Positions 1-4,668 of a stretch of 6,004 nucleotides of DNA are shown here, one piece after another. This stretch comes from an uncultured Methylococcaceae bacterium (GTDB lineage: Bacteria > Pseudomonadota > Gammaproteobacteria > Methylococcales > Methylomonadaceae): NCBI GenBank assembly GCA_903903765.1, contig CAIVAH010000128.1, forward strand, positions 1 through 6,004, read 5' to 3'. The translations under genes and the position numbers were made by a program. How positions within the stretch are numbered: the first letter of the stretch is position 1; each line of letters begins with the position of its first letter. The notes below the pieces were generated by a model. That model made no database searches, was not told the origin of the DNA, and was given only the letters and a program-made list of their open reading frames with translations.

Positions 1-1
1 G

Positions 2-364
2 CACATTATTAGTTTAAAAAATAATCAAAGTAGTTTTAAGCGTAGCCAAGCTAATTTGTTGGCTAACGATATGATTGATAGGATGCGGCTTAACTCGACA
101 GTCTCTTCTATGTATTTAGGCTCAATAGGTGCTGTTGAATCAGGTGTAGATGAATTAATGTGCACTCAATGTCAAGATGCTAGTAACCCCTGTTTGCCTG
201 CTCAGCTGGTTTTATTGGATCATTGTGTATGGCAAGCTCGTTTATCTGTATTACGTTCTAATGCAATAGCAGTGGTTTCTAAAAATAATACTGTTTATAC
301 CGTTAATATTTCTTGGGATGATCCGGTGACTAGAACCCAAATAATGTTCTTCTTTATCCTTTAA
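2..364 (+). CDS. pilV: PilV-type type IV pilus minor pilin, C-terminal part (5' end outside window)
   Basis: The frame is open from the first bases of the window and gives about 120 residues ending at TAA 362-364. The start, with the prepilin leader and hydrophobic helix, lies upstream of the window; the TTG at position 56 is internal and not a real start. The segment R-S-Q-A-N-L-L-A-N-D-M-I-D-R-M-R-L-N (from codon 41) matches the conserved 'RSQA...LA.DM.DRMR.N' block that follows the N-terminal helix in PilV proteins, and the end (V-N-I-S-W-D-D-P) matches the usual PilV C-terminal strand. Four cysteines are visible. PilV is an inner-membrane pseudopilin that, with FimU, PilW, PilX and PilE, forms the priming or tip complex for type IV pilus assembly. 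The identity is supported by the pilW-pilX-pilE genes that follow, 5 nt downstream. Confidence 0.86.
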   Translation, partial: HIISLKNNQSSFKRSQANLLANDMIDRMRLNSTVSSMYLGSIGAVESGVDELMCTQCQDASNPCLPAQLVLLDHCVWQARLSVLRSNAIAVVSKNNTVYTVNISWDDPVTRTQIMFFFIL

Positions 365-369
365 TAAAA

Positions 370-1059
370 ATGGCAACGCAGCAGAATTCAGTCAAATATA
401 AAGGTTTTACTTTGATTGAAATACTTATCGCATTGTTGCTGAGTTCAGTCTTACTGGCTGGGATGATTTCGATATTTATTAATTTTAAACAGACCTATCG
501 GGTGCAAGATAATTTATCCAGAATACAAGAAAACGGCATTCTCGCTTTAGAATTAATGGGGCGAGATATTCGGATGCTGGGATATTGGGGTTGTTTAAAA
601 GCAAGTACAGGAGATTTGTATGTGGACAATAGCAGGCTAACTCTTAAAGCCGCTTATGAAGTAGTCACTCCCATTGATGCTTGTGGTGAAACTGTTAATA
701 AGTCTACCGCATACTATCTTGATAAAACTTCGACAGTTAGTTATACGATTGTCAATAATGTCTTAAGAAGAAATACTAACAACCTTAATAACGATATTGT
801 TGAAGGGGTCGAGGCCATGGTGTTTTTATATGGTGTTGATACTGATGCCGATGGTAGCCCTAATGTGTATTTACCAGTGAGTGCGCTGGTGGATTTTGAG
901 AAAGTAGTGAGTATAAAAGTACAATTATTAGTCAGTAGTATAGAGGATAATTTGTTGCTTAAATCAACAGTATTCAGCTTTAATGGTCTTGTTAAAACAG
1001 ATAGAAGACTAAGACGGGTGTATGCAGCTACTTATATGCTCAGAAATAGGCATATTTGA
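370..1059 (+). CDS. pilW: PilW-type type IV pilus minor pilin
   Basis: This 229-residue protein has a class III (prepilin) signal: an 11-residue basic leader, then K-G/F-T-L-I-E with predicted prepilin peptidase cleavage between Gly12 and Phe13 and the assembly glutamate at Glu17 (mature Glu5). A hydrophobic helix runs to about residue 38. PilW family marks follow: R-D-I-R-M-L-G-Y-W-G-C at residues 65-75, the acidic loop Y-G-V-D-T-D-A-D-G around 154-162, and the end D-R-R-L-R-R-V-Y near 211-218 followed by L-R-N-R. It is somewhat shorter than the Pseudomonas protein as I remember it, but no family block is missing. The ATG at 370 lies 5 nt after the pilV stop with no clear Shine-Dalgarno sequence, so translation is probably coupled to pilV. 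Expected role: inner-membrane minor pilin that joins the pilus-priming complex. Confidence 0.91.
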   Translation: MATQQNSVKYKGFTLIEILIALLLSSVLLAGMISIFINFKQTYRVQDNLSRIQENGILALELMGRDIRMLGYWGCLKASTGDLYVDNSRLTLKAAYEVVTPIDACGETVNKSTAYYLDKTSTVSYTIVNNVLRRNTNNLNNDIVEGVEAMVFLYGVDTDADGSPNVYLPVSALVDFEKVVSIKVQLLVSSIEDNLLLKSTVFSFNGLVKTDRRLRRVYAATYMLRNRHI

Positions 1060-1620
1060 GTGCCGATCAGAGGTGTTTTGGCTCAAAACGGTTTAATTTT
1101 AATTATGAGTCTTTTACTTTTATTAGTGCTTACCTTATTAACGCTAACAGCTTTGCAAACAAGTGTTTTAGAAACAAAAATGCGTACTAATGATCAAAGT
1201 AGAAGTCTGGCTTTTCAAGCGGCAGAATCGGCATTGCGAGAAGCCGAGCAATATATCAGCAGTACTGATCCCGTATTTAATCCTGTGCAAATATCAGCTG
1301 GGCCTTTTCAAGGTACTGATTGTGTAGCTGGTTTATGTCCTTATGTAAGTATACCTTTGTGTTTAGCTGTAGATTTTAATTGGCTAACTAAAGCAAGATT
1401 GGTAACCGTAAATTTACAAAATAGCGTTCAAGCACCCAGATATGTTATTGAGTTGTTGAGTCATAAACCCAGTAGTGACGGTATAAGCATTGATGCGATA
1501 TTCAGAATTACTACCAGAGCATGGGGTATGGATATTAATACGGTAGTGCAATTACAAAGTTACTTTAGTTTACAGGCTGTCAACAAGCGACGTATCGCAT
1601 GGCGGGAGATTATTAATTAA
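1060..1620 (+). CDS. pilX: PilX-type type IV pilus minor pilin
   Basis: A GTG start directly abuts the pilW stop (TGA 1057-1059); a weak TAGG (1047-1050) sits 9 nt upstream. The 186-residue product has a short leader, N-G at 10-11, then a hydrophobic helix at about 12-34 (L-I-L-I-M-S-L-L-L-L-L-V). The PilX N-terminal signature A-F-Q-A-A-E-S-A-L-R-E-A-E follows at 51-63. There is no glutamate at mature position 5, which agrees with the PilX_N/GspK-like group, where the tip subunit does not need it. Three cysteines (88, 93, 101) lie in the globular part. The body closes with R-I-T-T-R-A-W-G and V-V-Q-L-Q-S, where PilX proteins usually end their last strand. A basic tail ends in R-I-A-W-R-E-I-I-N and overlaps the start region of the next pilin. 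It should act at the inner membrane in pilus priming. Confidence 0.9.
   Translation: MPIRGVLAQNGLILIMSLLLLLVLTLLTLTALQTSVLETKMRTNDQSRSLAFQAAESALREAEQYISSTDPVFNPVQISAGPFQGTDCVAGLCPYVSIPLCLAVDFNWLTKARLVTVNLQNSVQAPRYVIELLSHKPSSDGISIDAIFRITTRAWGMDINTVVQLQSYFSLQAVNKRRIAWREIIN
1604..1608 (+). promoter_or_regulatory. Shine-Dalgarno sequence of the pilE-type gene, deciding its start
   Basis: GGGAG inside the end of pilX is the best Shine-Dalgarno match in the pilin operon. It is 7 nt before ATT 1616, an ideal distance, but 22 nt before TTG 1631, which is too far. It therefore favours initiation at the non-standard ATT codon, or at a start lost by mutation there, over the TTG. This is inference from spacing only. 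Confidence 0.45.
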
Positions 1621-2044
1621 GGCTTTTAGTTTGATCGAAATGATAATTACACTATTAATAGTCGCTATTCTAGTGGGTATTTCATATCCATCTTATAACG
1701 ATATTCTGTTAAAAGCCCGGCGGGTCGAGGCGCAAACTAGTCTTATGGCATTTGCTAATGCCATGGAGCGGCATTATATACAAAATAATAGTTATCTAGG
1801 GGCTGCAGTTGCAGGTGCAAATACGGGCAGCCCAGCTGTTTTTTCTGATGTCGCTCCTTTAGGTGGAGGCACTGCGATTTATGAGTTAAGTATTAGCACA
1901 GCTAGTCATAGTTCATACACCTTAATGGCAACTCCGATTGGAAGGCAAGTATCAGATAAATGTGGCTCATTAACATTGAATGAGTTGGGTATTAAAGGTA
2001 TCAATAATTCAGGCATTGGCGTTACCGTTAAAGATTGTTGGTAG
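1616..2044 (+). CDS. pilE: PilE-type type IV minor pilin (start uncertain)
   Basis: The mature pilin is clear: F-S-L-I-E-M-I-I-T-L-L-I-V-A-I-L, then Y-P-S-Y, A-R-R-V-E-A-Q and M-E-R-H-Y, as in PilE. The C-terminal disulfide loop runs from D-K-C-G-S-L-T-L to K-D-C-W at the end. The mature protein would begin at Phe, codon 1625-1627. The frame is open from 1547 but has no ATG, GTG or TTG before TTG 1631. Starting there removes the cleavage site and the first two mature residues, making a protein that prepilin peptidase could not process. I place the start at ATT 1616, giving the leader (M)-K-A, because GGGAG lies 7 nt upstream and it overlaps the pilX stop. Alternatives are CTG 1577, or ATG 1599 joined by a one-base insertion in the G run (leader M-A-G-R-L-L-I-K-A). 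The residue before cleavage is Ala, not the usual Gly. The family call is firm; the start is not. Confidence 0.84.
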   Translation: MKAFSLIEMIITLLIVAILVGISYPSYNDILLKARRVEAQTSLMAFANAMERHYIQNNSYLGAAVAGANTGSPAVFSDVAPLGGGTAIYELSISTASHSSYTLMATPIGRQVSDKCGSLTLNELGIKGINNSGIGVTVKDCW

Positions 2045-2158
2045 ATAGCATTTATTAAAAAAAACTACTATGATGCTGATTTAAGGCATAGAAGAATCAG
2101 TTCTTGCAGGATCACCGTGTTGGGTAAACAGTTAATGTTAGTAGCTTATTAGGATAGT
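2045..2158. other. Spacer between the pilin operon and ogt
   Basis: This 114-nt gap holds an A-run (about 2056-2064) and two weak inverted repeats: CTGATT 2076-2081 with AATCAG 2095-2100, and AAGAA 2092-2096 with TTCTT 2101-2105 around TCAG. Neither is followed by a T-run, so neither is a convincing terminator. AGGA at 2151-2154 is the probable ogt Shine-Dalgarno sequence, 4 nt before the ATG. I see no good -35/-10 pair, so whether ogt has its own promoter is open. Confidence 0.5.
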
Positions 2159-2659
2159 ATGTCATATTTAATAGAATGGGTTGAACAGTCTGAAGTATGT
2201 TTAGAGCCTGAAGAATGGACGCAGGTTAATACAGTTGCTGGGTTACTTTATGTGCAGTGGCGTGGTAAAGTGATTTGTGCGACCACATGGTCAGTCAGTC
2301 CCGTTATCCAGCAATCTTGTTTATCTACTATCTCTGAAACAAAAATTGATCTTCATTCTTTAGCAGTCATTTCGCTTAACTTATTAAAAAGAGGTACTTT
2401 TTTTCAGCATAAAGTGTGGGCTGAAATGCTTAAAATTCCTTGGGGGAACACTCGTACTTATTCTGAAATAGCAAGGCAGATTAATTCAGCACCTAGAGCA
2501 GTGGGCAATGCTTGTCGAGCTAATCCTTATCCTTGGTTAATTCCATGTCATCGTGTAGTTGCTATGTCTAATTTGGGTGGTTATAGCGGCCAAACAGTTG
2601 GACCTTTGATGGCAATTAAAGAGACACTTTTGGCACACGAAATGATGAATCAAGTATGA
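2159..2659 (+). CDS. ogt: Methylated-DNA--protein-cysteine S-methyltransferase (Ogt/MGMT)
   Basis: This 166-residue suicide repair protein transfers alkyl groups from O6-alkylguanine (and O4-alkylthymine) in DNA to its own cysteine. The active-site motif I-P-C-H-R-V-V is at 128-134, so the acceptor is Cys130. Upstream are the DNA-binding helix region F-Q-H-K-V-W (82-87), I-P-W-G-N-T-R-T-Y-S-E-I-A (93-105) and R-A-V-G-N-A (113-118), whose Arg113 corresponds to the 'arginine finger' that fills the flipped base's place. G-G-Y-S-G (140-144) closes the active site. Residues 1-75 form the divergent N-terminal domain usual in this family. There is no Ada-type AraC or zinc domain, so it is a stand-alone Ogt rather than Ada. 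The ATG at 2159 has AGGA 4 nt upstream. Its stop overlaps the xerD start (ATGA, 2656-2659), so the two are translationally coupled. Confidence 0.94.
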   Translation: MSYLIEWVEQSEVCLEPEEWTQVNTVAGLLYVQWRGKVICATTWSVSPVIQQSCLSTISETKIDLHSLAVISLNLLKRGTFFQHKVWAEMLKIPWGNTRTYSEIARQINSAPRAVGNACRANPYPWLIPCHRVVAMSNLGGYSGQTVGPLMAIKETLLAHEMMNQV

Positions 2660-3540
2660 CAGCAAGTGCGTTAATAGAGCAGTTTTTAGATGCCGTATGG
2701 GTGGAACAAGGTTTAAGTGAAAACACTTTATCAGCTTATAGCAGTGATTTAAGAATTTATGCCGATTGGTTAGCGGGTAAAGATATGTTGGTTGTTGATA
2801 GGGGCGATATATCAGGTTTTTTGGCTAATCGTTATCAAGATGGTATAGGCAGTCGATCTGCTGCCCGTATTTTATCCAGTTTACGTCGGTTTTATGGCTA
2901 TTATATTCGTGAGAATAAAATCACTAAAGATCCTACTGCCTTAATTGAGTCTCCCCATGTTGGGCGCTTATTGCCCACGCCATTATCTGAGCATGATGTG
3001 GAATTACTTTTAGATGCACCTGAAATAACTAACTTACAAGGCTGTCGTGATAAAGCCATGATAGAAATGCTTTATGCTACAGGTCTACGCGTTTCTGAAT
3101 TAGTCGGTTTAAAGTTCTCGCAAATCAGTTTTAGAATGGGTGTGGTTAAAATTACTGGTAAGGGAAATAAAGAACGCTTGGTACCGGTGGGTGAAGAAGC
3201 GATGAGCAGTTTAGAGATTTATATTGCGCAAGCTAGAGGTGTTTTATTAGGTAATCAACAATCTGATTATTTATTTGTTACAAATCGTGCAGACGGCATG
3301 ACAAGACAGGCTTTTTGGCATATTATCAAACGGCATGCGAAAAAAGCCGGTATTAATAAGGAGATTTCTCCCCATACTTTGCGGCATGCATTTGCGACCC
3401 ATTTATTAAATCATGGGGCCGATTTAAGGGTTGTGCAATTATTATTAGGACATTCTGATTTATCTACCACGCAAATTTATACGCATATTGCCCGAGAGCG
3501 TTTAAAAGAGTTGCATACAAAATTTCATCCTAGAGGCTAG
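2656..3540 (+). CDS. xerD: Tyrosine recombinase XerD
   Basis: This 294-residue protein is close in length and sequence to E. coli XerD. With XerC it acts at the chromosomal dif site to resolve chromosome dimers during division, activated by FtsK. The N-terminal SAM-like core-binding domain (about 1-95) begins I-E-Q-F-L-D-A-V-W. The catalytic domain holds all expected residues: Arg145 (A-T-G-L-R-V-S-E), Lys169 (T-G-K-G-N-K-E), His240 and Arg243 (S-P-H-T-L-R-H), His266 (L-G-H-S-D-L-S) and the nucleophile Tyr275 (T-T-Q-I-Y-T-H). The stretch L-L-N-H-G-A-D-L-R-V-V-Q separates it from XerC, which has a different sequence here. The start codon overlaps the ogt stop by 4 nt and no separate strong ribosome site is needed. 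It is an intact housekeeping Xer gene; nothing around it suggests an integrated element. Confidence 0.97.
   Translation: MTASALIEQFLDAVWVEQGLSENTLSAYSSDLRIYADWLAGKDMLVVDRGDISGFLANRYQDGIGSRSAARILSSLRRFYGYYIRENKITKDPTALIESPHVGRLLPTPLSEHDVELLLDAPEITNLQGCRDKAMIEMLYATGLRVSELVGLKFSQISFRMGVVKITGKGNKERLVPVGEEAMSSLEIYIAQARGVLLGNQQSDYLFVTNRADGMTRQAFWHIIKRHAKKAGINKEISPHTLRHAFATHLLNHGADLRVVQLLLGHSDLSTTQIYTHIARERLKELHTKFHPRG
3532..3536 (+). promoter_or_regulatory. Ribosome binding site of the lpxA-like gene
   Basis: AGAGG inside the last codons of xerD lies 9 nt before ATG 3546. It supports that start and lets the lpxA-like gene be translated from the same message as xerD. Confidence 0.5.
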
Positions 3541-3545
3541 AACAT

Positions 3546-4319
3546 ATGACACAAAATATTCACCCAACGGCTTATATTGCATCTGATGTGGTGTTAGGCG
3601 AGAATTTAACAGTTGGCCCATTCGCAGTAATTGAAAGTGGCGCTGTTTTGGGTGCTAATTGTCAGGTTGGGGCACATGCGGTTGTGCATGGGCATGTAAA
3701 AATGGGCGAGGGTAATGTTTTACATCCACATGCCGTATTAGGAGGCTTACCTCAAGATACTGGTTTTAAACCAGAAACAGAATCATGGTTGATTATCGGT
3801 GACAATAATCATTTTAGAGAAGGCTTTACCGCACATCGTGCGTCTAAAGAACATGCAGAAACTCGTATTGGTTCAGGATGTTTTTTTATGAATAACAGTC
3901 ATGTCGCGCATGATTGTTCAGTGGGTAATAATACAATTTTTGCTAATAATGTGGCAATTGGTGGCCATGTTGAAGTGGGTAATAATGTATTCATGGGTGG
4001 CGCTGTAGTGGCGCATCAATTTTGCCGAATTGGTTCATATGCGATTGTGCAAGGCACTACGGGTTTAAATATGGATGTCATTCCGTATATGTTAATTGGC
4101 GGTAGACCCGCTAAACATTATCGATTGAATACGGTAGGTTTAAGAAGAGCGGGTATTACAGGCGATCGTTATAATGTGCTTTCTTCGGCTTTTAGGTTAT
4201 TAAAAAATAAACAAGCTTTAGATGCATTAGAAGAAACCGCAGAGCTCAAGCATCTAAAAGACTGGTTAGCCGTTAAATCAAAACGCGGAACGCATGGATT
4301 TGTGGATATTACTTTGTAA
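3546..4319 (+). CDS. lpxA: LpxA-like acyl-ACP--UDP-N-acetylglucosamine O-acyltransferase, divergent
   Basis: This 257-residue protein has the left-handed beta-helix hexapeptide repeats of the LpxA family across about residues 1-190 (for example I-H-P-T-A, V-G-P-F-A-V-I, I-G-G-H-V-E-V-G), then a helical C-terminal domain (about 190-257). LpxA takes 3-hydroxyacyl-ACP and acylates UDP-GlcNAc, the first step of lipid A synthesis, in the cytoplasm as a trimer. The catalytic base His122 lies in N-S-H-V-A-H-D-C (E. coli His125). His141 and His157 match E. coli His144 and His160, and Asp71 matches Asp74. Gly170 aligns with E. coli Gly173, the acyl-chain ruler, which would suggest long-chain acyl donors. 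Positions matching E. coli Lys76, Glu200 and Arg205 differ. It follows xerD by 5 nt and has no lpxD, fabZ or lpxB beside it, so it may be a second LpxA rather than the main one. Related sugar O- or N-acyltransferases are the alternative. Confidence 0.84.
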   Translation: MTQNIHPTAYIASDVVLGENLTVGPFAVIESGAVLGANCQVGAHAVVHGHVKMGEGNVLHPHAVLGGLPQDTGFKPETESWLIIGDNNHFREGFTAHRASKEHAETRIGSGCFFMNNSHVAHDCSVGNNTIFANNVAIGGHVEVGNNVFMGGAVVAHQFCRIGSYAIVQGTTGLNMDVIPYMLIGGRPAKHYRLNTVGLRRAGITGDRYNVLSSAFRLLKNKQALDALEETAELKHLKDWLAVKSKRGTHGFVDITL

Positions 4320-4338
4320 ATTAGTCGAAGCTTAGGAT

Positions 4339-4383
4339 ATTAATCCGTTCACGGTTCGACAAGCTCACCACGAACGGATTAAT
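4339..4383. repeat. Palindromic dispersed-type repeat
   Basis: Perfect 12-bp arms, ATTAATCCGTTC (4339-4350) and GAACGGATTAAT (4372-4383), flank a 21-nt centre that contains GGTTCGACAAGCTCACC (4353-4369), which has its own short GGT/ACC pairing. From memory, this TTCGACAAGCTCA core with CCGTTC/GAACGG arms recurs as a dispersed REP-like palindrome in many proteobacterial genomes. It stands 19 nt past the lpxA-like stop and could fold in RNA as a strong stem, but there is no T-run after it, so it is not a classic terminator. It may still protect or end the upstream message. Confidence 0.7.
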
Positions 4384-4603
4384 TTCAACAGTGGATTAAT
4401 ATTAAAAATACTAAATTCGTCATATCTTGTTTCATAGATAAGTCTATAATTAGACCCCTTTGGGCAACTCAGTTTAATAGTTATTCTGTGTGCATATCAA
4501 AATTAACTAACTTAAGTTAATGATAACTTGAGCAAGATTATGCTCAGCTAAATATTTTATGATCAGTAAAACAAGCTTAATGTTGACTAATTTTAGCTTG
4601 TGT
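4384..4603. other. Non-coding stretch with AT-rich inverted repeats
   Basis: No gene is supported here. Inverted repeats seen are: GGATTAATAT 4393-4402, complementary to ATATTAATCC 4337-4346 in the neighbouring palindrome (an alternative 10-bp pairing); GTCTA 4442-4446 with TAGAC 4451-4455; ATTAACT 4502-4508 with AGTTAAT 4515-4521; TGAGCA 4529-4534 with TGCTCA 4541-4546 (loop of 6); and ACAAGCT 4571-4577 with AGCTTGT 4595-4601, ending just before the heat-shock promoter. TATAAT at 4445-4450 is a perfect -10 hexamer but has no well-spaced -35. No rho-independent terminator with a T-run is visible, and I see no tRNA-like fold. Confidence 0.5.
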
Positions 4604-4632
4604 CTTGAAAACTTGCGGATGCTCCCTAATAT
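4604..4632 (+). promoter_or_regulatory. Sigma-32 (RpoH) heat-shock promoter of clpB
   Basis: CTTGAA at 4604-4609 matches the sigma-32 -35 element exactly. After a 13-nt spacer comes TCCCTAATAT (4623-4632), which resembles the sigma-32 -10 element CCCCATNT through its C-rich start and final T. The spacing is within the range known for RpoH promoters, and E. coli clpB is transcribed from such a promoter. Transcription would start near 4638, leaving a leader of about 30 nt before ATG 4669. The start site is inferred. Confidence 0.75.
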
Positions 4633-4642
4633 CCGTGCCAAC

Positions 4643-4664
4643 TTAACCACTATTTAGTAGGTAA
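4643..4664 (+). promoter_or_regulatory. Hairpin masking the clpB Shine-Dalgarno sequence, candidate RNA thermometer
   Basis: In the predicted clpB leader, ACCACT (4646-4651) can pair with AGT-A-GGT (4656-4662) around the loop ATTT, leaving A4659 bulged. The alternative with A4646 bulged adds TTA (4643-4645) paired with TAA (4662-4664), giving 8 pairs and two bulges. The right arm contains the only Shine-Dalgarno candidate, GTAGG (4657-4661), 7 nt before ATG 4669. A short, bulged stem over the ribosome site of a heat-shock gene is the layout of a simple RNA thermometer. The fold is read by eye only. Confidence 0.4.
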
Positions 4665-4668
4665 CATC

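Noticed and set aside
56..364. A complete 102-residue gene starting at TTG 56
   Set aside because: The frame is open to the window edge and the upstream residues (R-S-Q-A-N-L) belong to the conserved PilV block, so this is the tail of pilV.
1060..1620. PilX without glutamate at mature position 5 as a defect
   Set aside because: PilX_N/GspK-like minor pilins typically lack this residue, so it is expected here and does not mark a broken gene.
2076..2105. Terminator after the pilin operon
   Set aside because: The two inverted repeats there are only 5-6 bp, and neither is followed by a run of T.
2104..2150. Sigma-70 promoter for ogt (TTGCAG or TTGGGT as -35)
   Set aside because: No acceptable -10 hexamer lies 16-18 nt downstream of either.
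2656..3540. The tyrosine recombinase as an integrase of a mobile element
   Set aside because: Its length, all motifs and the L-L-N-H-G-A-D-L-R-V-V-Q stretch match housekeeping XerD, it is coupled to ogt, and no attachment repeats or phage genes are nearby.
4571..4601. CIRCE operator for HrcA before clpB
   Set aside because: The inverted repeat ACAAGCT/AGCTTGT with a 17-nt loop does not match TTAGCACTC-N9-GAGTGCTAA.
4583..4611. Second clpB promoter using TTGACT as -35
   Set aside because: The hexamers 16-18 nt downstream (TTGAAA, TGAAAA, GAAAAC) do not resemble a -10 element.
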